Positions 17,403 through 25,474 of a DNA stretch of 64,000 nt are shown here, in pieces; the first letter of the stretch is position 1, and each line of letters begins with the position of its first letter. A program made the position numbers and the translations under genes. The stretch spans positions 186,001 to 250,000 of the forward strand of contig NZ_JAMQCO010000007.1 in the NCBI RefSeq assembly GCF_023702225.1. Direction: 5' to 3'. This DNA is from Aureimonas altamirensis (GTDB taxonomy: Bacteria > Pseudomonadota > Alphaproteobacteria > Rhizobiales > Rhizobiaceae). The notes under the pieces are model-generated. The model ran no database searches and had not been told where the DNA came from. It was given only the letters and a program-made list of their open reading frames with translations.

Positions 17403-17418
17403 GGATAAGGGCTCACAC
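17403..17418 (+). repeat. GGATAA-NN-GCTCACAC motif, copy 1 (before the LysR gene)
   Basis: The 16 bases GGATAAGGGCTCACAC sit directly before the ribosome site of the LysR gene. The same pattern with only two differing bases recurs at 18386-18401 before the dioxygenase gene. See the companion entry. Confidence 0.55.
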
Positions 17419-17430
17419 CCGGAGGAATAG

Positions 17431-18354
17431 ATGCCGGATCACCTGCGATCCATGGAAGTCTTTGCCCGTGTCGTCGCAGCCGGAAGTTTCTCGGCGGCGG
17501 GCCGGGCGATGGACATGTCGCAGACCATGGTGACCAAGCATGTCGCCGCCCTGGAACGCCGGCTCGGCGTTCAGCTTCTCCGCCGCACGACGCAACGCGT
17601 GACGCCGACCGAGGCCGGACGCCGCTTTGCAGAATCCGCGGAGCGCATCCTGGAGGAAATCCGCGAGGCGGAGGCGCTGGCGGCCGCGGAGACGATCGAG
17701 CCACAGGGCACGCTGCGGGTCAGCGCGCCCTTGTCCTTCGGGCTTCGCGAATTCTCCAAGGTCGTGCCGGCCTATCTGTCGCGCCACGACAAGGTGCGGC
17801 TCGACGTCGACTTCAACGACCGGCTGGTCGACATCCTTTCGGAAGGTTTCGACATGGCGATCCGCATCGGACGCCTGAAGGATTCCAGCCTGACGGCAAG
17901 GCGCCTCGCCCCTTGCAACGTCCTCGTCTGCGCGGCGCCTTCCTATATCGAGCGGCATGGGGCGCCCCGGTCCGTCGGGCAACTGCCGGATCACAACTGT
18001 CTCGGCTATACGCTCTCCACCGTCACCGGCGCGGGGCTGTGGACCTTCGGCGTAGATGGCGAAGTGCCCGTCAAGGTATCGGGCAATCTCACCGCCAGCA
18101 GCGGCGACGCGCTCGTGCTGGCGGCCATAGCGGGCCTCGGCATCGTCTACGAGCCCAGTTTCATCGTCGGAGACGCGGTGCGCGGCGGCCAACTCGTCCC
18201 GATCGCGCTCGATCATCCGCCGGTTCGCCTTGGCGGGGTCCATGCCGTCTGGCCCGCGACCCGCCATCCCTCCGCCAAGATGCGCGCGATGATCGACCAT
18301 CTGGTTTCGGTATGGAGCGGCACGCCGCCCTGGGACCGCGAGCTCCCGGTCTGA
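17431..18354 (+). CDS. LysR-family transcriptional regulator
   Basis: 307 residues: N-terminal winged helix (MEVFARVVAAGSFSAAGRAMDMSQTMVTKHVAALERRLG over residues about 7-45) and an effector domain of the CrgA/AaeR type. Cysteines C162 and C167 flank the start of the second effector lobe and could respond to electrophiles or oxidants, though this is speculation. It is divergent from the DoxX-like gene and followed by the dioxygenase and GFA genes. Motif copies before its own start and before the dioxygenase suggest it controls both. ATG at 17431 follows CGGAGGAAT. Confidence 0.92.
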   Translation: MPDHLRSMEVFARVVAAGSFSAAGRAMDMSQTMVTKHVAALERRLGVQLLRRTTQRVTPTEAGRRFAESAERILEEIREAEALAAAETIEPQGTLRVSAPLSFGLREFSKVVPAYLSRHDKVRLDVDFNDRLVDILSEGFDMAIRIGRLKDSSLTARRLAPCNVLVCAAPSYIERHGAPRSVGQLPDHNCLGYTLSTVTGAGLWTFGVDGEVPVKVSGNLTASSGDALVLAAIAGLGIVYEPSFIVGDAVRGGQLVPIALDHPPVRLGGVHAVWPATRHPSAKMRAMIDHLVSVWSGTPPWDRELPV

Positions 18355-18363
18355 TGCCTGATA

Positions 18364-18401
18364 GTGTGAGCGCTGATGCATCCAGGGATAATTGCTCACA
18401 C
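18364..18401 (+). promoter_or_regulatory. inverted repeat carrying motif copy 2, before the dioxygenase gene
   Basis: GTGTGAGC at 18364-18371 and GCTCACAC at 18394-18401 are perfect 8-base arms 22 bases apart. The right arm is part of GGATAATTGCTCACAC (18386-18401), which matches the motif before the LysR gene at 14 of 16 positions. The element lies about 55 bases before the dioxygenase ATG. Confidence 0.6.
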
Positions 18402-18455
18402 GGCAAGGAATATCCATCTTCACACCACCGCAAGTCGCAATCAGGATCGACGGTC

Positions 18456-19289
18456 ATGGACATCGTAACGCACCCCTCTTTCGCCCCACTCAGCATCGGC
18501 CGCGTAGCGCTGGCCGTCCGCGATCCGGAGGCGGTCGGCGCCTTCTATCGCGATGTCGTCGGGCTCGTCCCGCTGGGCAAGGGTGAGGAAGGCGCATTGT
18601 ACGGCACCCCGGACGCCCCGCTTCTCGAACTCGTCCACCGGCCGAATGCCCAGCCGGACGACCCGCGTGAAGCCGGATTGTTTCATACGGCCTTCCTGCT
18701 GCCCGACCGGGAGTCGCTTGCCGAATGGGCCGCCGAAATCGGCGTCCGCCGGCAGGTCCCGCTGGAAGGCGCATCCGACCACATCGTCAGCGAGGCGTTC
18801 TATCTGTCCGATCCGGAAGGAAACGGCGTCGAGATCTATGCCGACAGGCCGTCCTCGGCCTGGACGTGGCGCAACGAGGCGGTGGAGATGGCGACGAAAC
18901 CTTTGGACACCAACAGCCTGTTCGCCGAGGTCGACCTCTCTGAGCCGCTTTGGGATGGCGCGCCGGAAGGCACCACGGTCGGCCATATCCACTTGCGGGT
19001 CGGCGACCTGAAGGACAGCGACGGATTTTATCTCGGTGACGCCGGTTTCGAGCTTGCGACCACCTATCCCGGGGCGCATTTCCTGTCGACCGGGCACTAT
19101 CACCACCATGTCGGCACCAATGTCTGGCGCAGCGCCGGGTCCGGCCTGCGGGGCAACCGGACAGGGCTTCTGTGGTTCGAGGTGCTGGATCGCCGCGCCG
19201 ATGCTGCGGCACGCGTGCTGACAGACCCATGGGGAACGGAGCTGCGCTACACACCCGCAAATCAAGGAACTGGATCATGGAGCGAGTGA
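18456..19289 (+). CDS. ring-cleavage dioxygenase, VOC family (CatE-like catechol-2,3-dioxygenase)
   Basis: 277 residues with two glyoxalase/VOC modules: residues about 12-135 (VALAVRDPEAVGAFYRDVVGL, ending EGNGVEIYAD) and about 165-270 (GHIHLRVGDLKDSDGFYLGDAGFEL). The C-terminal module supplies the metal His of GHIHL and an HHHVGTNVW segment, as in COG2514 extradiol dioxygenases. Such enzymes open catechol or hydroquinone rings. The ATG at 18456 follows AGGATCGACGGTC. Its end overlaps the GFA gene by 13 bases, so the two are cotranscribed. The true aromatic substrate is unknown. Confidence 0.85.
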   Translation: MDIVTHPSFAPLSIGRVALAVRDPEAVGAFYRDVVGLVPLGKGEEGALYGTPDAPLLELVHRPNAQPDDPREAGLFHTAFLLPDRESLAEWAAEIGVRRQVPLEGASDHIVSEAFYLSDPEGNGVEIYADRPSSAWTWRNEAVEMATKPLDTNSLFAEVDLSEPLWDGAPEGTTVGHIHLRVGDLKDSDGFYLGDAGFELATTYPGAHFLSTGHYHHHVGTNVWRSAGSGLRGNRTGLLWFEVLDRRADAAARVLTDPWGTELRYTPANQGTGSWSE

Positions 19290-19669
19290 CTGGTGGATGC
19301 CTGTGCGGGGCCGTAAGGGTCGAGGCGGCGGGAGCGCCTTTCCGCGTCGGCATCTGCCATTGCCTCGATTGCCGCAAGCACCATGGCGCATTGTTCCATG
19401 CCTCGGCGATCTTTCCGCAGGATGCGGTGTCGGTCTCGGGCGACACCCATGAGTATCAGGGCCGCAACTTCTGTCCGCGTTGCGGCTCCTCCGTCTTCGG
19501 AAGGTCCGCCGACGAGATCGAGATCGCGCTGGGCGCGCTGGACGAGATCGATCGCTTCGTTCCGACTTACGAACTGTGGACCATCCGTCGGGAGGGCTGG
19601 CTGCCTGCCTTCCCGCTTATCCGCCGCCATGCGAAGGATAGGCCTTCGGGCGGCCGGTCCGAGGACTGA
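19277..19669 (+). CDS. GFA/CENP-V family zinc protein
   Basis: 130 residues with the zinc cysteine pattern of the glutathione-dependent formaldehyde-activating (GFA) fold: GGCLCGAVR, then CHCLDCRKHHGALF, and later FCPRCGSSVF. Family members bind or transform small thiol adducts, but most are uncharacterised. The ATG at 19277 lies inside the end of the dioxygenase gene (13-base overlap), so it is translationally coupled. In this setting a role in handling thiol conjugates of quinones is possible. It converges with cysA, whose stop begins at the next base. Confidence 0.85.
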   Translation: MERVTGGCLCGAVRVEAAGAPFRVGICHCLDCRKHHGALFHASAIFPQDAVSVSGDTHEYQGRNFCPRCGSSVFGRSADEIEIALGALDEIDRFVPTYELWTIRREGWLPAFPLIRRHAKDRPSGGRSED

Positions 19670-20692
19670 TCATTCGGCGAACACCCGCCCGTCCCGGATG
19701 GCGATGGAGCCACGATCCCCGGAGTTGACGGCAACATCGGACCGAACGTCGAATTCGAGCATCTCGCCGCTGTCGGTGGCGGCAACAAGCCGGCGGCTGT
19801 CGGGGCGGTCCAGCACCTGCCGGACCGTGACCGGCAGTCCTTCACCGGCGGGGGCGTAATCCACATCGCGCGGCCGCACGAAGAGCCCGGCCTTTCCATC
19901 GCCCACGCCGGGCGCCGGAATGGCGATGCCGCCGAGCCGGGCGAACCCGTCGCGCACATCGACCGACAGCCGGTTGGAATCCCCCAGGAACTGCATCACG
20001 AATGCATTGGCCGGCGCGCGCGTCACCTGGCGCGGGGTGCCCCGCTGCACGATGCGCCCTTCGTTCAGGATCACCACCTCGTCCGCAAGGTCCAGCGCCT
20101 CTTCCTGGTCGTGCGTCACGAACAGGGTCGTGATACCGAGCTCGCCGTGGATTTCCCGCAGCCAGCGCCGCAGGTCGCGCCGGACGGCAGCGTCGAGCGC
20201 GCCGAACGGTTCGTCCAGCAGGAGAACGCGTGGATCCACCGCCAGCGCCCGCGCAAGCGCCACCCTCTGGCGCTGCCCTCCGGAGATCTGGTTCGGAAAT
20301 CGATCTTCCAGCCCGTCCAGGCGCACAAGGCCGAGTAGTTCGGCGACGCGCGCGCCGATTTCGGCCCGCCCACGCTTGCGTCCCTTGCCACCCTGCATGC
20401 CGAAGGCGACATTCTCGGCGACCGTCATGTGCGGAAACAGGGCATAGTGCTGGAACACGAAGCCGACGCCACGATCCTGGATGGGGATGCCCGTCGCATC
20501 CTCGGCGCCGAACAGGATGCGGCCGGAATCCGGATATTCGAGCCCGGCGACCATGCGCAGGATGGTCGTCTTGCCCGAGCCGGACGGGCCGAGCAGCGCC
20601 ACCAGCCGGCCGCTTTCGATGTCCAGCGATACGCCATGCACTGCCCGGAAGGTCCGGAACGTCTTGACCACGGTGTCGAGGCTGATCTTCAT
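19670..20692 (-). CDS. cysA: sulfate/thiosulfate ABC transporter, ATP-binding protein
   Basis: 340 residues with an ABC domain: Walker A GPSGSGKTT, Q-loop FQHYALFPHMTV, signature ISGGQRQRVALARALA, Walker B VLLLDEPFGALD and H-loop VTHDQEEAL. It has a C-terminal TOBE-like regulatory domain containing the FVRPRDVDY segment characteristic of CysA. It powers sulfate import through CysT and CysW. The ATG at 20692 overlaps the cysW stop as ATGA. It is the last gene of cysP-cysT-cysW-cysA and abuts the convergent GFA gene with no gap. Confidence 0.94.
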   Translation of the reverse strand: MKISLDTVVKTFRTFRAVHGVSLDIESGRLVALLGPSGSGKTTILRMVAGLEYPDSGRILFGAEDATGIPIQDRGVGFVFQHYALFPHMTVAENVAFGMQGGKGRKRGRAEIGARVAELLGLVRLDGLEDRFPNQISGGQRQRVALARALAVDPRVLLLDEPFGALDAAVRRDLRRWLREIHGELGITTLFVTHDQEEALDLADEVVILNEGRIVQRGTPRQVTRAPANAFVMQFLGDSNRLSVDVRDGFARLGGIAIPAPGVGDGKAGLFVRPRDVDYAPAGEGLPVTVRQVLDRPDSRRLVAATDSGEMLEFDVRSDVAVNSGDRGSIAIRDGRVFAE

Positions 20693-21573
20693 CGCGCAAA
20701 TCCTCCGGGCGGGGCAATGGTGGGTTGGGCCGTGGCCGGGCGCTTGCGTCGTCCGGCACCGCGTGATTCAAGCGCCACCTTCACCGCCAGCGTCACCAGC
20801 GCCAGAACCGTCAGGATCGACGCCGCGGCGAAGGCCCCCACCGTGTTGTAGTCGTGGTACAGAAGCTCGATGTGCAGCGGCAGCGTGTTGGTCTGCCCCC
20901 GGATATTGCCGGAAACCACCGAGACGGCGCCGAACTCGCCCATCACGCGGGCGTTGCACAGGACGATGCCGTACAACAGCGCCCAACGGATGTTGGGCAG
21001 GGTGACGCGCAGGAACGTGCGCAGGCCGCCGGCGCCCAGCGATACGGCCGCCTCTTCCAGATCCCGGCCCTGCGCCTGCATCAGCGGGATCAGTTCCCGC
21101 GCCACGAAGGGCGCCGTGACGAACATGGATGCCAGCACGATGCCCGGCAGCGCGAACAGGATCTGCAGGTTCGCATCCATCAGATAGCTGCCGAACAGCC
21201 CTTGCAGGCCGTAGACGAAAAGATAGGAGATGCCGGCGACGATGGGCGAGATCGAGAAGGGAATTTCGATCAGCACGATCAGCGCGCGCCGTCCGGGAAA
21301 ATCGAACTTGGTCACCGCCCAGGCGGCCGCGACGCCGAATGCGGTGTTCAGCGGAACGGCGATCAACGCGGTCGTCACCGTCAGGCCGATGGCGTGCAGC
21401 GTATCCGGCTGGCGGATCGTCTCGGCGAAATAGGCGACGCCTTGCGAGAAGGCCGCCGCGAAGATCATCCCGAGCGGCGCGACGATCAGCACCAGGGCGA
21501 CGATCAGCACGAAGCCGATCAGTCCGAGGCGGAAGATGGGGCGATCGCCGATGCGAGCCTTGCGCATGTCCAT
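20689..21573 (-). CDS. cysW: sulfate/thiosulfate ABC transporter permease
   Basis: 294 residues, about six spans, with the CysW-type transport loop EEAAVSLGAGGLRTFLRVTLP followed by NARVMGEFGAVSVVSGNIRGQTNTL, a signature of sulfate permeases. ATG at 21573 is chosen, one base downstream of the cysT stop; the upstream frame lies inside cysT. It pairs with CysT to form the channel and is coupled to cysA by a 4-base overlap. Confidence 0.94.
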   Translation of the reverse strand: MDMRKARIGDRPIFRLGLIGFVLIVALVLIVAPLGMIFAAAFSQGVAYFAETIRQPDTLHAIGLTVTTALIAVPLNTAFGVAAAWAVTKFDFPGRRALIVLIEIPFSISPIVAGISYLFVYGLQGLFGSYLMDANLQILFALPGIVLASMFVTAPFVARELIPLMQAQGRDLEEAAVSLGAGGLRTFLRVTLPNIRWALLYGIVLCNARVMGEFGAVSVVSGNIRGQTNTLPLHIELLYHDYNTVGAFAAASILTVLALVTLAVKVALESRGAGRRKRPATAQPTIAPPGGFAR

Positions 21574-21574
21574 C

Positions 21575-22396
21575 TCAGCCCCTTTCCGTGTAGCGCAGCG
21601 CCCGGGCCTGCAGGACATTGGTCACCGCCAGCATCACGAAGGCGGCGAACAGCATGACGGAGGCGATCGCGGCCGTGGCCGGGTAGTCGTATTCCTCCAG
21701 ACGGATGAAGGCCAACAGCGCCGTGATCTCGCTGTAGAAGGGCTGGTTGCCGGCGATGAAGATGATGGCGCCGAACTCGCCGAGCGAGCGCGCGAACGAC
21801 AGCGATGTCCCGGCCAGCAGCGCGGGAGCCAGCAGCGGCAGGATCACCTTGCGGAAGACGCGGCCCTCGCCGGAGCCCAGCGACAAGGCCGCCTCCTCGA
21901 GCGCGGGGTCCAGATCCTCCAGGACCGGCTGCACCGTCCGCACCACGAAGGGCACGCTGGTAAAGGTCATAGCGACGATGATGCCGAGCGGCGTGTAGAC
22001 CACCGTGATGCCCAGATCGGCCAGCGCGCCGCCCAGCCAGCCATTGGCCGCGAACAGCGTCGTCAGCGCGATGCCCGCCACCGCCGTCGGCAAGGCGAAG
22101 GGCAGGTCGACGATGGCATCGAGCAGCCGGCGCCCCGGGAAGCGATAGCGCGTCAGCACCCAGGCGAGCGCCAGCCCGAAGACGACGTTGAATGCCGTCG
22201 CCGCCAGCGCCGTCAGGATGGTGACCTGGTAGCTGGCCACGGCGCGCGGCGCCGATACGATCCGCCAATAGGCCTCCGGCCCAAGGCTGGCTGCCTTGAA
22301 GACGAGGGCCCCGAGGGGCAGGCACACGATGACCGTGATGTAGAACAGGGTGAAGCCGAGGCTCAGCCCGAACCCCGGCAGGACACGACGCGACAC
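21575..22396 (-). CDS. cysT: sulfate/thiosulfate ABC transporter permease
   Basis: About 273 residues with six spans and the CysT transport loop (LEEAALSLGSGEGRVFRKVILPLLAPA in two parts) followed by FARSLGEFGAIIFIAGN. No ATG suits the start. GTG at 22396 is preferred because GAGGGGG lies about 10 bases upstream; a TTG at 22426 would give 283 residues but has no ribosome site. It follows cysP after a hairpin that may lower expression of the membrane genes relative to the binding protein. Confidence 0.92.
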   Translation of the reverse strand: MSRRVLPGFGLSLGFTLFYITVIVCLPLGALVFKAASLGPEAYWRIVSAPRAVASYQVTILTALAATAFNVVFGLALAWVLTRYRFPGRRLLDAIVDLPFALPTAVAGIALTTLFAANGWLGGALADLGITVVYTPLGIIVAMTFTSVPFVVRTVQPVLEDLDPALEEAALSLGSGEGRVFRKVILPLLAPALLAGTSLSFARSLGEFGAIIFIAGNQPFYSEITALLAFIRLEEYDYPATAAIASVMLFAAFVMLAVTNVLQARALRYTERG

Positions 22397-22434
22397 GTTT
22401 CGGGCGCCCCCTCGACTTTGGCGCAAACAGGAAC

Positions 22435-22456
22435 AGGCCGGCCCTTTGGCCGGCCT
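22435..22456 (-). terminator. attenuating stem-loop between cysP and cysT
   Basis: AGGCCGGCC (22435-22443) and GGCCGGCCT (22448-22456) form a perfect 9-pair stem with a 4-base loop, 15 bases after the cysP stop. There is no long T-run on the minus strand, so partial termination or 3' protection of the cysP message is more likely than full termination. Confidence 0.6.
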
Positions 22457-22471
22457 TCGGACGTCACCCTC

Positions 22472-23473
22472 TTAGCGGCTGCCGTAGAGCTGGTCGAGCG
22501 TCCCGCCAGAAGCGAAATGCTCTTCCTGCACCTTGTCCCAGCCGCCGAAGACGTCTTCAACCGTCAGGAGACGGACTTGCGGAAACTCCCCTGCGAACTT
22601 CGCGGCCACCGCCTCGTCATGCACCCGGTTGCCGTTCTCGGCCAGAATCTCCTGCCCGGCCGGCGTATAGAGGAAGTCCAGATAGGCCTTGGCAAGGTCT
22701 GCCGTGCCGCGCCGCTCGGCCACGCGATCGACGACCGCGACCGGAAACTCGGCAAGAAGGCTGACCGACGGAACCACCGTATCGAAGCTGTCGGTGCCGA
22801 ACTCACGCTCGATGCCGCGCGTTTCCGCCTCGAAGGTGATCAGCACGTCGCCGATCTGGCGCTCGACGAAGGTGGTGGTGGCGGCACGACCGCCGGTATC
22901 GAAGACGGGCACGTTGTCGAACAGCTTACCGATGAACGCGCTCACCTTCTCCTGGTCGCCGTCGAAGGCCTCCAGCGCATAGGCCGTCGCGGCCAGATAG
23001 GTGTAGCGGGCATTGCCGGAGGTTTTCGGATTGGGGAAGATCACCTGGACGTCGTCGCGGACGAGATCGCTCCAATCGTTGATGTTCTTCGGATTGCCCT
23101 CGCGCACCAGGAAGGCCGGCAGGGAGTAGTATGGCGACGCCTGGTTGGGGAATTCCTGCTGCCAGTCGGCACTGACGAAGCCGTTTTTGGCAAGGATATC
23201 GACGTCCGTCACCTGGTTGAAGGTGACGACGTCGGCTTCCAGCCCCTCCAGGATCGAGCGCGCCTGCCTCGACGACCCGCCATGCGACTGGTCGATCGTC
23301 ACGTCGCGTCCGGTCTTCGCCTTGTAGTCGGCGATGAAGGCCGGGTTGATCGCCACGAACAGTTCGCGGGCGATATCGTAGGACGCGTTCAGAAGCTTGT
23401 CCGCCTCCTGCGCCTGTGCGCCTCCGGCTGTGGAAAGCGCTATCGCAAGGCTGAGCAGAAGGGACTTCTTCAT
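22472..23473 (-). CDS. cysP: sulfate-binding periplasmic protein
   Basis: 333 residues with a signal peptide (LLLSLAIALSTAGGAQA, cleavage near AQA-QEA). The mature protein begins with LLNASYDIARELFVAINPAF, a hallmark of sulfate/thiosulfate binding proteins (Sbp/CysP), and contains DQSHGGSSRQARSIL and NPKTSGNARYTYLAA, which line the anion pocket. It delivers sulfate to CysTWA. Sbp and CysP cannot be separated by eye. It is the first gene of the operon, with about 150 bases of upstream sequence. Confidence 0.93.
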   Translation of the reverse strand: MKKSLLLSLAIALSTAGGAQAQEADKLLNASYDIARELFVAINPAFIADYKAKTGRDVTIDQSHGGSSRQARSILEGLEADVVTFNQVTDVDILAKNGFVSADWQQEFPNQASPYYSLPAFLVREGNPKNINDWSDLVRDDVQVIFPNPKTSGNARYTYLAATAYALEAFDGDQEKVSAFIGKLFDNVPVFDTGGRAATTTFVERQIGDVLITFEAETRGIEREFGTDSFDTVVPSVSLLAEFPVAVVDRVAERRGTADLAKAYLDFLYTPAGQEILAENGNRVHDEAVAAKFAGEFPQVRLLTVEDVFGGWDKVQEEHFASGGTLDQLYGSR

Positions 23474-23559
23474 CGGGTATCTCTCGGCAATTGGCTCTGG
23501 ATCGAAGACCCTTTATCTCCTGCCGCGCGCCGCGCGACGAGGTCGAAGCCGGTCGTATC

Positions 23560-23595
23560 GCGCGGCGGCGTGGAACCAATCTTCCGCCGCCGCGC
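23560..23595 (-). terminator. strong stem-loop between znuA and cysP
   Basis: GCGCGGCGGCG (23560-23570) and CGCCGCCGCGC (23585-23595) are perfect 11-base arms around a 14-base loop. It lies 28 bases past the znuA stop and 86 bases before the cysP start. No T-run follows, so it may end the zinc operon with a factor's help or be part of the cysP leader. Confidence 0.5.
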
Positions 23596-23623
23596 CCATC
23601 CGTGGAAAAATCTTCGGCAGCGC

Positions 23624-24601
23624 TCAGCCGAGCTTCAGCGCATCCAGAATCTTTCGTGTGTTGTTGCGGAACATGTCCAGATAGGTGGGCGCCGGTCCGG
23701 ACGCATCCGACAGCGCATCGGAATACAGCGTTCCGCCGACATGGGCGTCCGTCTCGCGGGCGATTTGCTCGATCAGCCGGCTGTTGGTGATGCTTTCGAC
23801 GAAGACGCCGGTGATGCCCTCGGCCCTGATCTGCGAGATGATCGCCGCGACATCGGCGGCCGAAGCCTCGGACTCGGTGGAGACGCCCTCCGGTGCGATG
23901 AACTCCACCCCATAGGCACGCGCGAAATAGCCGAATGCGTCATGCGACGTCACCACCTTGCGGCGATCCTGCGGAATCGTCGCAAGCTCGGCCTTCACCT
24001 CCGCGTCCAACGCCTGCATTTCGGCGACGTAGGCCGCCGCCCGCTGCCGGTAACCTTCCGCATTGGCCGGGTCGGCCTCGGCCAGGCCGTCGGCGATGTT
24101 GCGCGCATAAACGACGCCGTTCGACAGGTCCTGCCACGCATGCGGGTCTATCGGCCCGTGATCGTGCCCCTCATGGGAGGCCGCATCTTCGTGCCCGTGG
24201 TCATGGTCATGGTCGTGCGCGTGACCGTGCTCGTGCTCGTGCTCGTCATGCTCCTCGCTCTTCAACTCCACAACGCCGGTCGATGCCACGACCGTCTTGC
24301 CGGCATAACCGGACGCCTCGACGAGGCGCGGCATCCAGCCCTCGAAGCCGAGTCCGTTCATGACGACGAGGTCGGCGTCTGCAAGCTTGCGCGTATCGGC
24401 CGGCGAGGGCTGAAACACATGCGCGTCGCCATCCGGGCCGACAAGCGGCTGAACCTCGACCGCGTCGCCGCCGATCTCACGCGTCATGTCCGCAAGGATG
24501 GAGAAGCTCGCGACGACCTTGATGGGCTCGGCCGCCGCCAAGCCCGGGGCCGAAAGAAGCGCGATCGCCGAGACGGCACCGATGGACAGGAACTTCGACA
24601 T
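23624..24601 (-). CDS. znuA: zinc ABC transporter periplasmic binding protein with His-rich loop
   Basis: 325 residues with a signal peptide (cleavage near AAA-EPIK). It belongs to the cluster A-I metal-binding proteins: ligand H61 in GDAHVFQPSPAD, NGLGFEGW, then a His/Asp/Glu-rich loop at residues 118-148 with 13 histidines, and H154 in DPHAW. The loop is typical of zinc-specific members (ZnuA, AztC) and is thought to collect zinc. It is the last gene of the operon after the ATPase and permease. A manganese role is less likely because of the loop. The AztC type is an alternative name; no aztD is present. Confidence 0.9.
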   Translation of the reverse strand: MSKFLSIGAVSAIALLSAPGLAAAEPIKVVASFSILADMTREIGGDAVEVQPLVGPDGDAHVFQPSPADTRKLADADLVVMNGLGFEGWMPRLVEASGYAGKTVVASTGVVELKSEEHDEHEHEHGHAHDHDHDHGHEDAASHEGHDHGPIDPHAWQDLSNGVVYARNIADGLAEADPANAEGYRQRAAAYVAEMQALDAEVKAELATIPQDRRKVVTSHDAFGYFARAYGVEFIAPEGVSTESEASAADVAAIISQIRAEGITGVFVESITNSRLIEQIARETDAHVGGTLYSDALSDASGPAPTYLDMFRNNTRKILDALKLG

Positions 24602-24610
24602 GCAAGGACC

Positions 24611-25474
24611 TCAGTGATGGATATGACGGAACTGGATGGAACGGGCGATAACGCTGTCGAAGCGCCCGGCGAGGACGGAGACGGCGTAGACGGCCGAAGC
24701 GGACAGGATGATCGCCGGGGATGCCGGCGCGCCGTAATGATAGGAAACCAGCAGGCCGCACACCGAGGACGCGAAGCCGACGAGAATGGCGACAAGCATC
24801 TGGCCCGGTACGGTCTCGGCCCAGAAGCGGCTGGCGGCGGCCGGCAGCATCATGATGCCGACCACCATCAGCGTGCCCAGCGCCTGGAAGCCGCCGACGA
24901 GGTTCAGCACGACGAGGCTCATGAACAGCATATGGGCCAGTCCGCCGGCTCCGCCGACGGAGCGCAGGAAGCCGGGGTCCAGACACTCGGCCACGATGGC
25001 GCGATAGAAGATGGCCGTGAGCGCGAGCGTCAGCGTCGCGATGCCGGCCATCAGCAGGATCGCCGCGTCGTCGAGCCCGAGCACCGTGCCGAACAGCACG
25101 TTGAGCAGGTCGATATTGGAGCCGTAAAGCGAGACGATCAGCACCCCGAGGCCCAGCGACGCAAGGTAGAACGCGGCGAAGCTGGCGTCTTCCCGCAGGG
25201 CGGTGAAGCGCGAGACGATGCCCGCCAGAAGCGCCACGGCCAGGCCCGAGACGAGGCCGCCCAGCGTCATGGCGGCCAGCGAGAAACCCGCGATCATGAA
25301 GCCGATCGCGGCGCCCGGCAGGATCGCATGGCTCATCGCATCGCCGACGAGGCTCATGCGCCGCAGCACCAGAAGGACGCCGAGCGGGCATGCCCCCAGC
25401 GAAAGGGCGAGACAGCCCGTCAGGGCCCGCAGCATGAAGGCATAGTCGGCGAACGGAGACAGCAACGCGCTCAT
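24611..25474 (-). CDS. znuB: zinc ABC transporter permease
   Basis: 287 residues, very hydrophobic, about eight spans, of the ABC-3 family (LGVLLVLRRMSLVGDAMSHAILPGAA near the N-terminus, in two adjacent blocks, and VVLNLVGGFQALGTLMVVGIMMLPAA). These define ZnuB/MntB-type metal permeases. The ATG at 25474 overlaps the znuC stop as ATGA; znuA starts 9 bases after its stop. Together the three proteins import a divalent metal, most likely zinc. Confidence 0.92.
   Translation of the reverse strand: MSALLSPFADYAFMLRALTGCLALSLGACPLGVLLVLRRMSLVGDAMSHAILPGAAIGFMIAGFSLAAMTLGGLVSGLAVALLAGIVSRFTALREDASFAAFYLASLGLGVLIVSLYGSNIDLLNVLFGTVLGLDDAAILLMAGIATLTLALTAIFYRAIVAECLDPGFLRSVGGAGGLAHMLFMSLVVLNLVGGFQALGTLMVVGIMMLPAAASRFWAETVPGQMLVAILVGFASSVCGLLVSYHYGAPASPAIILSASAVYAVSVLAGRFDSVIARSIQFRHIHH

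Noticed and set aside
18456-19289. Loss of a metal ligand in the N-terminal VOC module (Arg where many extradiol enzymes have His)
   Set aside because: In two-module enzymes of this group only the C-terminal module carries the metal, so the substitution is probably normal.
24170-24250. Short tandem repeats of His/Asp/Glu codons
   Set aside because: They encode the histidine-rich metal loop of the zinc-binding protein, not a CRISPR array or a DNA repeat element.
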